A stretch of DNA of 64,000 nucleotides from an uncultured Prevotellaceae bacterium (GCA_902782305.1 CACZMV010000001.1:1-64000); one strand, 5' to 3'; shown: positions 8,034 through 16,540, counted from the first letter of the stretch. Program-made: numbers and translations. Notes: a model not told the origin generated them from the letters alone.

Positions 8034-9221
8034 ATGAAAGAATTACAGCTGAAGTACGGATGCAATCCCAACCAGAAGCCCTCTCGTATCTTTATGACAG
8101 AGGGCGAATTACCCATCGAAGTGATTAACGGACGCCCTGGCTACATCAACTTCCTTGATGCACTGAACGCCTGGCAGTTGGTAAAGGAGCTGAAAGAGGC
8201 TACCGGTCTGCCCGCTGCTGCCTCGTTCAAGCATGTCAGCCCTGCAGGTGCTGCTGTAGGTCTTCCTCTGAGCGACACCTTGAAGAAGATTTATTTCGTG
8301 GATGATGTAAAGGGACTGGACGAGAGCGCTATTGCCTGTGCTTATGCCAGAGCACGTGGTGCCGACCGCATGTCGAGCTATGGCGACTTTGTAGCGCTGA
8401 GCGACACTTGCGATGCCACTACAGCCCTTCTCTTGAAGCGTGAGGTAAGCGATGGTGTGATTGCTCCCGACTTTACCGCTGAGGCCATCGAGATTCTGAA
8501 GGACAAGCGCAAGGGTACTTACAACGTCATCAAGATTGACCCTACCTACAAGCCCGAGCCCATTGAACGTAAGCAGTGCTTTGGGGTGACCTTCGAACAG
8601 GGACGTAACGAAATCAAGCTGGACGACCCTGCTTTGTTTGAGAACATTCCCACCCAGAACAAGACCTTCACTGCAGAGGCTAAGCGCGACCTGATCATCG
8701 CCCTGATTACGCTGAAATATACACAGTCTAACTCGGTTTGCTATGTCAAGGACGGTCAGGCCATTGGTATTGGTGCTGGTCAGCAGAGTCGTATCCACTG
8801 CACCCGTCTGGCAGGAAACAAGGCAGATATCTGGTGGTTGCGCCAGCATCCGAAGGTGATGGCTCTGCCTTTCAAGGAGGGCATCCGTCGTGCGGATCGC
8901 GACAACACCATCGATGTTTATATCTCTGAGGACGAGCACGATGACGTATTGCGTGATGGTGCTTGGCAGCAGTTCTTCACCAAGCAGCCTGAGGTGCTGA
9001 CATTGGCAGAGAAGAAAGAGTGGATTGCCAAGAACACCAAGGTGGCGCTGGGTTCAGATGCCTTCTTCCCCTTTGGCGACAATATCGAGCGTGCCCACAA
9101 GAGTGGTGTGGAGTTCATCGCCCAGGCTGGAGGCTCCGTTCGCGACGATCATGTCATCATGACTTGCGACAAATATGGTATTGCAATGACATTCACTGGC
9201 GTTCGCCTTTTCCATCATTAA
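8034..9221 (+). CDS. Stand-alone AICAR formyltransferase (PurH C-terminal type)
   Basis: This 395-residue protein transfers a formyl group from 10-formyl-THF to AICAR in purine synthesis. It corresponds to the transformylase half of PurH: LKYGCNPNQKPS near the start, the catalytic KHVSPAG (Lys-His) near residue 63, SNSVCYVKDGQAIGIGAGQQSR and the C-terminal FFPFGDNIERAHKSGV and DDHVIMTCDKYG. The N-terminal IMP cyclohydrolase (MGS-like) domain of bifunctional PurH is absent, and the start is at the beginning of the homologous domain, so this is not a truncation. A separate enzyme must close the IMP ring. Such single-domain forms are known in Bacteroidota and Clostridia. Confidence 0.88.
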   Translation: MKELQLKYGCNPNQKPSRIFMTEGELPIEVINGRPGYINFLDALNAWQLVKELKEATGLPAAASFKHVSPAGAAVGLPLSDTLKKIYFVDDVKGLDESAIACAYARARGADRMSSYGDFVALSDTCDATTALLLKREVSDGVIAPDFTAEAIEILKDKRKGTYNVIKIDPTYKPEPIERKQCFGVTFEQGRNEIKLDDPALFENIPTQNKTFTAEAKRDLIIALITLKYTQSNSVCYVKDGQAIGIGAGQQSRIHCTRLAGNKADIWWLRQHPKVMALPFKEGIRRADRDNTIDVYISEDEHDDVLRDGAWQQFFTKQPEVLTLAEKKEWIAKNTKVALGSDAFFPFGDNIERAHKSGVEFIAQAGGSVRDDHVIMTCDKYGIAMTFTGVRLFHH

Positions 9222-9225
9222 TTCC

Positions 9226-9270
9226 AAATGAGGAATGAGAAATGAAAGAAATGAGAAATGTAAATGAAAA
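9226..9270 (+). repeat. Heptad repeat tract
   Basis: ATGAGGA, ATGAGAA and ATGAAAG-type units run between the AICAR transformylase stop and the next small gene. It is the same family as tracts at 7100, 22583 and 27649. Confidence 0.6.
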
Positions 9271-9278
9271 ATGAATAA

Positions 9279-9476
9279 ATGAGCAAAGAGGAAGACTTTC
9301 AGAGTATTCTGGAGAATGGCATTTCCTTCGGTCGTGGTGGTGGTCCTCGTAAAGAGGAAGACAAGGTAAAGACCAAGGCCAAAAAGAAAAAGTATATCAC
9401 TGGTGCTCACGGTAGTGGCTCTGCACGACAGAAGGCCAAATACCGTGAGCAACGGGCAAACCGTCATAAGAAGTAA
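9279..9476 (+). CDS. Small basic hypothetical protein
   Basis: This 65-residue protein begins MSKEEDFQSILENGISFGRG. The second half is very Lys/Arg/Gly-rich (KVKTKAKKKKYI, then SGSARQKAKYREQRANRHKK), like a nucleic-acid-binding or ribosome-associated tail. It lies 57 bp behind the transformylase gene and 48 bp before the galactanase gene on the same strand. No domain is recognised. Its preserved reading frame and strong bias in composition argue for a real gene, but function is unknown. Confidence 0.6.
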   Translation: MSKEEDFQSILENGISFGRGGGPRKEEDKVKTKAKKKKYITGAHGSGSARQKAKYREQRANRHKK

Positions 9477-9524
9477 GACGGAAGAAGGAAGAAGTAATAT
9501 TTAATAAACAAAACTACTTACGAT

Positions 9525-10766
9525 ATGAAGAAAACTCTACTCCTAACCATTTGTTGTATCCTGTCCTTTGCAGCCTCTGCCCAAGATAAATTCGTGGGCG
9601 GCGATATCTCGTTACTGACGAAATACGAGGAGGCTGGAGTCGTCTATAAAGACAAAAACGGCAACACGGTACAGCCTCTGGCTTTCTTTAAGCAAGAAGG
9701 ACTCAATGCCATGCGTGTCCGTTTGTTTGTTGATCCTTCAAAAGCCAGTGAGGAAGATAAGAAAGAAGGCGTCGTACAGGATTTAGAATACGTCAAAGCA
9801 CTTGGAAAGCGCATCAAAGACGCAGGTTTTAAGTTAATGCTTGATTTTCATTATAGTGATACATGGACAGACCCAGGGCAACACAGCACTCCTTCTGCAT
9901 GGAGCACACTCGATGCAGAAGGAATTGCAGACAAAGTTTACGAATACACGAAGGATTGCCTGCAACAGCTAAACACTTCAGGTGCGACCCCAGACTTCAT
10001 TCAGGTGGGCAACGAGATTAACGTGGGAATGCTTTGGCCTACTGGTGCCGTCTACGAAAGCGGAGGTGCTCCTGCGGGTGGTTCGTGGAATAATTTCGCT
10101 TCCTATCTGTCTAACGGAATCAAGGCTTGTAATGAGGAATGCCCCAATGCACAGATTATCATTCATGCGGCTTTGAACGAGCCAAATAACCTGCCAGCCT
10201 TCTACAACAAACTGGATGGATATACAGGCGTAAAATATCAGATAATCGGCCTCAGCTATTACCCTGCCTACCATAAAAACATTCAGGCTTTAGAGAATGT
10301 CATTATGAATCTGGAGACTCAAGAGCCAGACAAAGACATCATGATTGTTGAAACGGGTTATAGTTATGCTTGGGCTCTCCCCAAAACCACCTATAACTAT
10401 ACATCTACCTATCCTTATACCGAAGAAGGCCAGCGTAACTTTACTGCCGACCTTATCACCATGCTGAACAAATATGAGTGTGTGAAAGGACTGTTCTGGT
10501 GGTGGCCAGAAGACAACGGGAACAAGAATGTCACGACAAGCTGGTGGAATGCAGCCCTATACAACCACAATACGGGACAGCCTTATGCAGCTTTATACGA
10601 ACTCAAGAGCTTCCTTGGTGATCCTAGTGGCATTGAAACCATTAACCGCGAACCATTAACCGTGAACCAGCATGCTTGGTACACGCTGGATGGTCGCAAA
10701 CTTAATGGCGCGCCCAACCAAAGAGGAATCTACATCCACAACGGAAAGAAGATGGTAGTGAGATAA
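9525..10766 (+). CDS. Secreted GH53 endo-beta-1,4-galactanase
   Basis: This 413-residue protein has a signal peptide (MKKTLLLTICCILSFAASAQ) and a GH53 (beta/alpha)8 barrel: FVGGDISLL, MRVRLFVDP, LDFHYSDTWTDPGQ, the acid/base QVGNEIN (Glu164), ILHAALNEP-type strand IIIHAALNEP, and the nucleophile IMIVETGYSY (Glu276). GH53 enzymes cut beta-1,4-galactan side chains of pectin. The C-terminus (WYTLDGRKL...GIYI) is like that of the M6 protease, consistent with export by a type IX-like system. The linker just before it is encoded by a short tandem repeat (10633-10668). No SusCD pair is nearby. Confidence 0.92.
   Translation: MKKTLLLTICCILSFAASAQDKFVGGDISLLTKYEEAGVVYKDKNGNTVQPLAFFKQEGLNAMRVRLFVDPSKASEEDKKEGVVQDLEYVKALGKRIKDAGFKLMLDFHYSDTWTDPGQHSTPSAWSTLDAEGIADKVYEYTKDCLQQLNTSGATPDFIQVGNEINVGMLWPTGAVYESGGAPAGGSWNNFASYLSNGIKACNEECPNAQIIIHAALNEPNNLPAFYNKLDGYTGVKYQIIGLSYYPAYHKNIQALENVIMNLETQEPDKDIMIVETGYSYAWALPKTTYNYTSTYPYTEEGQRNFTADLITMLNKYECVKGLFWWWPEDNGNKNVTTSWWNAALYNHNTGQPYAALYELKSFLGDPSGIETINREPLTVNQHAWYTLDGRKLNGAPNQRGIYIHNGKKMVVR
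10633..10668 (+). repeat. Tandem repeat inside the GH53 linker
   Basis: Two near-identical copies of about 14 bases (CCATTAACCGYGAA) run in tandem and encode the linker INREPLTVNQ between the GH53 catalytic domain and the C-terminal tail. It seems to be a short intergenic-style repeat that is tolerated in frame. Confidence 0.6.
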
Positions 10767-10806
10767 ATCGAACAGGGGTATCTTTATACATATTATTATT
10801 GGAATC

Positions 10807-12354
10807 ATGTTGGTAAAAACATATTGTGCAGCTGTTAACGGACTAGAAGTCACCACGGTAACCGTAGAGGTTAGCATGTCGAGAGGCATCCAGTTTCACC
10901 TCACAGGATTGGCAGATACGGCTGTAAAGGAAAGCTACGACCGCATCAAAGCCGCATTGACGAACAACGGTTTCAAGATGCCCTCCATGGATATTACTAT
11001 CAACCTGTCGCCCGCTGACATCAAGAAGGAAGGCAGTGGCTACGACCTGCCCCTGGCTATTGGTATTCTAGCCGCTAATGGAAAGGTGGAAAGCGGAGAA
11101 TTGGACAAGTATATGATGGTGGGCGAGCTGGGACTGGACGGACACCTGCAACCCGTTCGCGGTGCCTTGCCCATTGCCATCAGAGCCCGCGCTGAGAAGT
11201 TCAAGGGACTGATAGTTCCCAAGCAGAACATTCGCGAAGCTGCCGTTGTCAACCAACTGGAGGTTTACGGCATGGAAACGCTCATGGATGTGGTGCAGTT
11301 TCTGGATGGCGACACTTCCTACAAACCAACCATTATCGATACTCGCAAGGAGTTCTTTGAACAACAGGACCACTACGAACTGGACTTCAGCGATGTTCGT
11401 GGACAAGAGAGTGTAAAACGTGCCCTTGAAGTAGCAGCAGCTGGTGGACATAACCTCATTATGATAGGCCCTCCAGGCAGTGGTAAGTCGATGATGGCCA
11501 AACGCCTTCCTAGCATTCTTCCCCCTTTGTCGTTGGCAGAAAGCTTGGAAACCACTCAGATTCACAGTGTGGCAGGAAAACTTAGTCGCGACACCAGCCT
11601 CATCAGTCAGCGCCCTTTCCGAGCGCCCCACCACACCATTTCGCAAGTAGCTCTGGTGGGTGGAGGCAATAATCCACAGCCTGGTGAAATCAGTTTGGCA
11701 CACAATGGGGTGCTCTTCCTGGATGAAATGCCAGAGCTGTCGCGCAGTGTCCTTGAGGTGTTGCGCCAGCCTCTGGAAGACCGCAAGATAAGTATCAGTC
11801 GTGCCAAGTATAGTGTGGAATATCCTTGTAGTTTCATGCTTGTAGCCTCCATGAACCCTTGTCCTTGTGGTTATTACGGGGACCCGACGCACAACTGTGT
11901 CTGCACACCAGGCCAGATTCAGCATTACATGAACAAGATAAGCGGTCCACTACTCGACCGTATTGACATCCACTGCGAGATTCAAGCCGTTCCCTTCGCA
12001 CAGCTCTCGCAGATGCAGCCCGGCGAGCCTTCGGCTGCCATCCGCGAACGAGTCATCCGTGCCCGCAAGATTCAGGAGGAACGTTTCAAGCCCTATAAAG
12101 GTATTCATTGCAATGCGATGATGACGGAAAAGATGCTTCACGAGTTTGCCGAACCTGACGCATCTTCACTGGATATGTTACGTATGGCCATGGAGCGCCT
12201 CAAGCTCTCTGCACGTGCCTATAGCCGAATTCTGAAAGTAGCCAGAACCATTGCCGACTTGGAGGGTTCTGAGCATGTTAAAATCTATCATATTGGTGAA
12301 GCCATAGGCTATCGCAACCTTGACAGAGGCGACTGGGCTGAAAGAGGAATATAA
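10807..12354 (+). CDS. YifB/ComM-type Mg-chelatase-like AAA+ ATPase
   Basis: This 515-residue protein has an N-terminal ChlI/Lon-C-like domain (residues 1-170: GLADTAVKESYDRI, INLSPADIKKEGSGYDLPLA) and a central AAA+ module with Walker A GPPGSGKSMMAKRLP (about 220) and Walker B VLFLDEMPEL. The Cys cluster in NPCPCGYYGD and CVCTP is family-typical, and a C-terminal Mg_chelatase_C domain follows (LSARAYSRILKVARTIADL). ComM of this family is a hexameric helicase that drives branch migration in natural transformation; in Bacteroidales the role is not established. comF and recX elsewhere in the window are other DNA-uptake/recombination relatives. The gene is convergent with the AsmA-like gene, 2 bp apart. 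Confidence 0.92.
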   Translation: MLVKTYCAAVNGLEVTTVTVEVSMSRGIQFHLTGLADTAVKESYDRIKAALTNNGFKMPSMDITINLSPADIKKEGSGYDLPLAIGILAANGKVESGELDKYMMVGELGLDGHLQPVRGALPIAIRARAEKFKGLIVPKQNIREAAVVNQLEVYGMETLMDVVQFLDGDTSYKPTIIDTRKEFFEQQDHYELDFSDVRGQESVKRALEVAAAGGHNLIMIGPPGSGKSMMAKRLPSILPPLSLAESLETTQIHSVAGKLSRDTSLISQRPFRAPHHTISQVALVGGGNNPQPGEISLAHNGVLFLDEMPELSRSVLEVLRQPLEDRKISISRAKYSVEYPCSFMLVASMNPCPCGYYGDPTHNCVCTPGQIQHYMNKISGPLLDRIDIHCEIQAVPFAQLSQMQPGEPSAAIRERVIRARKIQEERFKPYKGIHCNAMMTEKMLHEFAEPDASSLDMLRMAMERLKLSARAYSRILKVARTIADLEGSEHVKIYHIGEAIGYRNLDRGDWAERGI

Positions 12355-12356
12355 CC

Positions 12357-14522
12357 TTACTGCCCTTCTTGGGCAGCCTTTGCTGCTTTCTTGGCTTCTT
12401 TCTCTGCCTGTCGTGCAGCCCTCCGTGCATCCTTTTCAGCCTGAAGGGCGGCTTTTTCTTCATCCCTTTGAGCCTTACGGGCAGCTTTCTCTGCTTCCCT
12501 CTGAGTCTTACGGGCTGCTTTTTCTGCTTTACGAACAACCTCTTCCTCAGCCCTTAGAGCAATACGGGCCGCTTTTTCCTCGGCCAGTTGGGCCTTGCGG
12601 GCTGCTTTTTCCTCAGCCTTCATTGCCCTGAGTTTAGCAGGGTCTAACTCCTCATGTTCAGCCAAAGAATGGAACTTGAGTTTTGGCTTTACCTTCATTT
12701 TCTGCATCTCGTTGGTATTGGTGAACGAGAACTCGCAAAGCACGTCGAGACGCTTGCCACGGATGTTTACATCGCCTTCAGCCACAGCACCGTTACTCTT
12801 GATGGTAACAACGGTATTGCGAACGTGCAGCAACTTATATTTAGCATCATACACCTCGGCATAGATCTCGCCCATAGGTAGCTTTCCGCCCACCTTCTTA
12901 CGCATAATAGCTGTACGAGGTTTGGAGATATCAAACTTGAAGGTAGCCATGCACGCCACTTTCTTAAGGTCAGCCATACCCATCGCCTGACCCAGTTCGA
13001 AGGAGTCGGTACGAACGGTACCTTCTACATATTTAGTATTCTCATTCAGGGCAAACTGGAAATCGATATTACCCGTCTGTGTTGTCAGCAGTCCAGCAAA
13101 CTGCTCACGCTTCCACAGCACATCGAAAGTGCCTCTATAGCCAATGGTTCCCAGGTTATGAAGCTGTTTCATCATGAATTTCTTCACAGGGAACTGGCTG
13201 ATGATGCGCTCTTTAGAGCCACTATGAGCCGTCATCTGGTGTACATCAAAGTGCACCTGCAACTTATATTTATCCTTCAGGCCCTTGATGAATCCTGATG
13301 CTCTGATGTTCAGGTCTTTCTTCGCCGTGCTCACCTTCACATCCTTGAACACCATACCCTCATCGTCACCACTCATACGTGTCTCCAACAGCAAGGGCTC
13401 CTTGAAGTCCTTCAGTACTGGAGCAAAGACGCGAGAGATGTCTTTCAGCAAGGTTCGTCCTGTGATGAGCGAGGTCTGATACTGGAACTTTATATTCTTT
13501 TTCTTGTTGGGCAGTGTCAGTGCGGCACGACTAATCTTCAGCGTGGTATTAGGCAGACTGATGGAGAAGTCTTTCAGCGTAGCCACCTTCTTGTCCGATT
13601 CCACCTTGCAGCTCAGTTTGGTGACATGAATGCCTGATATTGGGTCATCCGCCTTGCAGTTGAGAATGGTAGCCTCCACACTATCCTTCGTCAACTTGTC
13701 CAGTCTGATATTCATCTGGGCTACGATATTGAAGTGTCCTGCATCAAAGAATCCACGCTTGGGCTTTCCTGTGTTCTTACGAGGCTTATGGTTGTTTGTT
13801 ACCCAACAGATGCTGTCCAATTGCAGCATCGCTTTATCATCTTTCTCCTGCATAACATCCAACACAGCAATGCGCAGTTTGTTCTCCACAGGCCCTTTCT
13901 TGGTCTTCGCTATCCAGTGTCCTTTCAGCTCTCTGATCTCTGCAATCTGGCGTCCATTCTTACCTTTCTTATATAACAGACTGCCCAAGACGCCTGTCTT
14001 TTCGTTGAATCTCACCTTGATATTCTCAAGCCACACCTTGTCCACATCCACTGTCAACTTAGGCATGTGCTTGGCCTTTTCAGCCTTCACGATACTGTCT
14101 CTCTTTTCTTTCTTGAAGGCATCAAGCACGAACTGGAAATTGGCAGCCGAGTCGCGCGAGGGCTTAAACAGGTTAACCTCCAACCCCTGCAGTTTCACAT
14201 CATTCACCTTTATCTCACGCTGAAGCAGTCGCCACACGCTCAGCTGCACTTTCAACTCCCTCAATTCCAACATCTTACGATGCTGCAAGTCTTCCACTTC
14301 CACCCCATAGAGGCTGGCGTTCTGTCCGAAAAGACGCACGCTGATGCTATCCACACGCACCTCTGTCTGCAGACGGTCTTTCAGCAATACAATTGCTTCC
14401 TGCAACAAATGGTTCTGCATCGTACTGGTGTCCAGCACCAAGAAGGTGCCAACAACTAGCAACACTATGCCCAGCAATGTGCCACCAACCCATTTCAACA
14501 CTCGCAACAACGTTTTCTTCAT
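12357..14522 (-). CDS. AsmA-like inner-membrane protein with charged repeat tail
   Basis: This 721-residue protein has an N-terminal membrane anchor (VLKWVGGTLLGIVLLVVGTFLVL) and a long beta-rich body typical of AsmA/TamB-like proteins, starting with HLLQEAIVLLKDRLQTEVRV and SVRLFGQNASLYGVEV. Such proteins span the periplasm and are thought to move or organise lipids between membranes. Residues 634-721 are a low-complexity Ala/Lys/Glu/Arg tail of repeated EEKAARKAQ-like units, which would form a long single alpha helix or coiled coil. The tail is not usual for the family. It lies 6 bp downstream of the TlpA-like lipoprotein gene, so the two form an operon. Confidence 0.8.
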   Translation of the reverse strand: MKKTLLRVLKWVGGTLLGIVLLVVGTFLVLDTSTMQNHLLQEAIVLLKDRLQTEVRVDSISVRLFGQNASLYGVEVEDLQHRKMLELRELKVQLSVWRLLQREIKVNDVKLQGLEVNLFKPSRDSAANFQFVLDAFKKEKRDSIVKAEKAKHMPKLTVDVDKVWLENIKVRFNEKTGVLGSLLYKKGKNGRQIAEIRELKGHWIAKTKKGPVENKLRIAVLDVMQEKDDKAMLQLDSICWVTNNHKPRKNTGKPKRGFFDAGHFNIVAQMNIRLDKLTKDSVEATILNCKADDPISGIHVTKLSCKVESDKKVATLKDFSISLPNTTLKISRAALTLPNKKKNIKFQYQTSLITGRTLLKDISRVFAPVLKDFKEPLLLETRMSGDDEGMVFKDVKVSTAKKDLNIRASGFIKGLKDKYKLQVHFDVHQMTAHSGSKERIISQFPVKKFMMKQLHNLGTIGYRGTFDVLWKREQFAGLLTTQTGNIDFQFALNENTKYVEGTVRTDSFELGQAMGMADLKKVACMATFKFDISKPRTAIMRKKVGGKLPMGEIYAEVYDAKYKLLHVRNTVVTIKSNGAVAEGDVNIRGKRLDVLCEFSFTNTNEMQKMKVKPKLKFHSLAEHEELDPAKLRAMKAEEKAARKAQLAEEKAARIALRAEEEVVRKAEKAARKTQREAEKAARKAQRDEEKAALQAEKDARRAARQAEKEAKKAAKAAQEGQ

Positions 14523-14528
14523 CTTTTC

Positions 14529-15575
14529 TTAATCTACTAGGGCGTTTACCTTATTCTTCAGCATCTGCTGATTAATAAATTCCTCCAGTTTCTGGGGTTG
14601 CAGATTGCGCTCAATAATCTTTCCACGCTCGTCAATCACCAGATTAGCAGGTACATCGGCTAATCCAAACTTAGCCATCAGAGGGGTATTCCACATACGT
14701 CCATCGCAAACGGTAGACCACTTCAGCGAGTCTCTTTCCACACGTTGCTTACAATCGTTAGGGCGTCCGTCCACGCAAATGCTCAGTATGCCCAGCTTGT
14801 CACCATACTTATCCTTCAGCGTCTTCAACCTGCGCTGCTGGTCCGTACTGCTATAGCTCCACGTGGCCCATACTGACACCACATTCAACTTGCCCTTCAA
14901 ATCCTTTTCCGTTACCTTACGACCTTTCACGTCAGTAGCGGTAAAGGCTGTCAATTTGCTATTCAACGCTCCACCCTGCAACCCTTTCAACTGCTTCTGG
15001 AGCTCTATCAGTTGTCCATTCTCAGGGGCCTTCTTCAACATCATATCCACCAACTTCTGCGCCTCTTTATAGTCTGGACGACTAGTCAGGAGCAGATAAC
15101 GTTGCAAAAGATAAATGCTGGCTGGCGACTCCAAATGCTCGCGGATATAGGCACTCACCACCTTCTGCACATCAGGGGGAGCCGTTTCGTTCAGCTCCAT
15201 GCGCAACTCCGTCATGCGTTCGTTATCGTCAGTACCCTCGATAATCATTTCCTTCAAGTGCGTAGCATCGCCCTTGATATGCACCTTCTCGCCTGGTTCG
15301 GCAAACACAGGTTGTTCAGAATAGTTGGGAAACACCACCACCAGCGTTGTGGGTGCACGCAACTCCACCTCGTAAGAGAAGCGTCCATTACGCACTGCAA
15401 TAGTATCAAAACCCACAATGCCTCCATCCGTGCTATACACCCAGAACTCGCCTTGGTTGATGTTACGCAGACGTCCTTCCAGCTTGAACTTGCCACTATC
15501 GCCACCACACGCCGTCAGTAGCAGCACAACAAGCAGAAAGGCCACATATCGAAAGCTATAATCGTTCTTCTTCAT
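14529..15575 (-). CDS. Thioredoxin-fold lipoprotein with lost CxxC
   Basis: This 348-residue protein starts at 15575 with MKKNDYSFRYVAFLL and a lipobox LLTAC (Cys23). An upstream in-frame start would add 37 unlikely residues. Residues 28-130 match the DUF4369 domain found before thioredoxin domains in Bacteroidota. The C-terminal AhpC/TSA-thioredoxin domain starts near 205 (FTATDVKGRKVTEKDLKGK). Where TlpA/ResA proteins have WCxxC, this one reads WATWSYSST: both cysteines are serine (240 and 243). The cis-Pro region is kept (DVPANLVID). It should be periplasmic but cannot act as a normal disulfide reductase. Probable operon with the AsmA-like gene. Confidence 0.85.
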   Translation of the reverse strand: MKKNDYSFRYVAFLLVVLLLTACGGDSGKFKLEGRLRNINQGEFWVYSTDGGIVGFDTIAVRNGRFSYEVELRAPTTLVVVFPNYSEQPVFAEPGEKVHIKGDATHLKEMIIEGTDDNERMTELRMELNETAPPDVQKVVSAYIREHLESPASIYLLQRYLLLTSRPDYKEAQKLVDMMLKKAPENGQLIELQKQLKGLQGGALNSKLTAFTATDVKGRKVTEKDLKGKLNVVSVWATWSYSSTDQQRRLKTLKDKYGDKLGILSICVDGRPNDCKQRVERDSLKWSTVCDGRMWNTPLMAKFGLADVPANLVIDERGKIIERNLQPQKLEEFINQQMLKNKVNALVD

Positions 15576-15593
15576 TTCCTTACATTTATCTTG

Positions 15594-15601
15594 CAAAGAT
15601 A
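15594..15601 (-). promoter_or_regulatory. Promoter -7 box, thioredoxin-fold lipoprotein gene
   Basis: TATCTTTG on the minus strand, 18 bp upstream of the ATG at 15575. Confidence 0.75.
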
Positions 15602-15602
15602 C

Positions 15603-16187
15603 TACTACTTTTCCGAATAGCCAAACATTTGTGTCAAAAGATAATGTAAAAGCCTTCATTAGGATTTCCCGTGAGCCACAACGCACAAAGGAAATTATTT
15701 TACACTAGCGATTTGAGGAAAATGCGGATAAGGGAGGAAAAACTTGTTCCCTCCCTAGGGAATTTTTGCTGCCTAGGCAGGGCGCAAAAATTTTCCTTAA
15801 TAATAGCCATTCCCAGCATTTTTAACAAAAGAAAATATCTTTACAGCGCCAAAAGAGTACAACATTGCGATACAACAAAAAGAGTCTGTCCCGTGTGTCT
15901 CATCTCATTGTCTCAATGTCGCATAAGGAGTATAATAAGTATTCTATTTATCATAATTCTATCATACTACCTATAAGGATGAAAATGGATAGTCCTTATG
16001 AGACAATGCGACGATGAGACGTACTAAGCATTCACTATTATCATAACAACAAAACAAATACGGGCGCAACCTTTGTCGCACCCGTATCTCCTATTTCATC
16101 GCACAGGGGTTCACTTCATTCATTGCCCCATATGTCATATCGTTCCGCTGATTCTATTATCGTATTCATTTCTTTGAGTTACACTAT
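15603..16187. other. Gene-free intergenic stretch rich in hairpins
   Basis: No convincing gene lies here. It contains GGGAGG/CCTCCC (15732-15737 with 15750-15755), a hairpin AATTTTTGC (15761-15769) with GCAAAAATT (15784-15792) enclosing the palindrome GCCTAGGC, and a long imperfect inverted repeat (left arm about 15897-15929, right arm about 15992-16020). A hairpin of GC-rich arms (16058-16070 with 16076-16088) follows. A -7-like TATCTTTA lies near 15836. A small RNA is possible but unproven. Confidence 0.5.
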
Positions 16188-16289
16188 CTAATCCGCTGAA
16201 ACAGAATGATGTTTATCTTCATAATGAAACCATACCAACAGGCTGACACCAAAAACGGCAACTATAATCAATGCTGCAATTATTCCCAT
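16188..16289 (-). CDS. 33-residue single-span membrane protein
   Basis: This tiny ORF starts MGIIAALIIVAVFGVSLLVW, one hydrophobic helix (residues 2-20), followed by a charged end FHYEDKHHSVSAD. It starts 4 bp after the stop of the 59-residue gene and has a perfect Shine-Dalgarno AGGAGG (16298-16303) 8 bases before its ATG; the site overlaps the last two codons of the upstream gene. That site, the operon position and the clean membrane helix argue that it is real. No family is recognised. It is too short for usual gene callers. Confidence 0.65.
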   Translation of the reverse strand: MGIIAALIIVAVFGVSLLVWFHYEDKHHSVSAD

Positions 16290-16293
16290 AGTT

Positions 16294-16473
16294 TTAACCT
16301 CCTTTTTTAACTTTATCCTTATGACGTTGGCGATTACGCTCTCGTCTTTCCTCTTCTTCCTTCCCCTTACGCATTAAGACTGCACCGAAAACAAGGCAAA
16401 GAATCATTAAGACTGATGCTCCAATGATAAGCCACATCTGGCTGAGTCCCTCTATCATTGAGGTTAGAATCAT
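16294..16473 (-). CDS. 59-residue membrane protein
   Basis: It starts MILTSMIEGLSQMWLIIGAS and has one membrane helix (about 14-34, MWLIIGASVLMILCLVFGAV) followed by a highly charged tail (RKGKEEEERRERNRQR). A GTG at 16497 would add eight residues; the ATG at 16473 is preferred. The promoter box TAACTTTG is at 16541-16548. It is the first gene of a two-gene operon with the 33-residue protein. No function is recognised; the pattern (helix plus basic/acidic tail) is like small regulators of membrane complexes, but this is inference. Confidence 0.65.
   Translation of the reverse strand: MILTSMIEGLSQMWLIIGASVLMILCLVFGAVLMRKGKEEEERRERNRQRHKDKVKKGG
16298..16303 (-). promoter_or_regulatory. Perfect Shine-Dalgarno site
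   Basis: AGGAGG, preceded by six A, lies 8 bases upstream of the ATG at 16289. Bacteroidota genes rarely use such sites, so it decides the start of the 33-residue gene and marks it as translated at a high rate. Confidence 0.75.
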
Positions 16474-16540
16474 GGCTGTAAGAACATACTTTGCCACGTC
16501 TAGGAATCATTTTCCAAATTCTTGTTTTATATTCACGTTG

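Noticed and set aside
8109..8939. Long open frame on the minus strand
   Set aside because: It lies wholly inside the AICAR transformylase gene and has no family likeness; it is a shadow of the real frame.
11068..11925. Open minus-strand frame of 285 codons
   Set aside because: Antisense to the YifB gene, whose motifs are complete; no recognisable domain on the other strand.
15671..15976. Plus-strand frame of 101 codons in the large intergenic gap
   Set aside because: It crosses several perfect hairpins, has irregular composition and starts inside the upstream promoter region; better explained as non-coding structured DNA.
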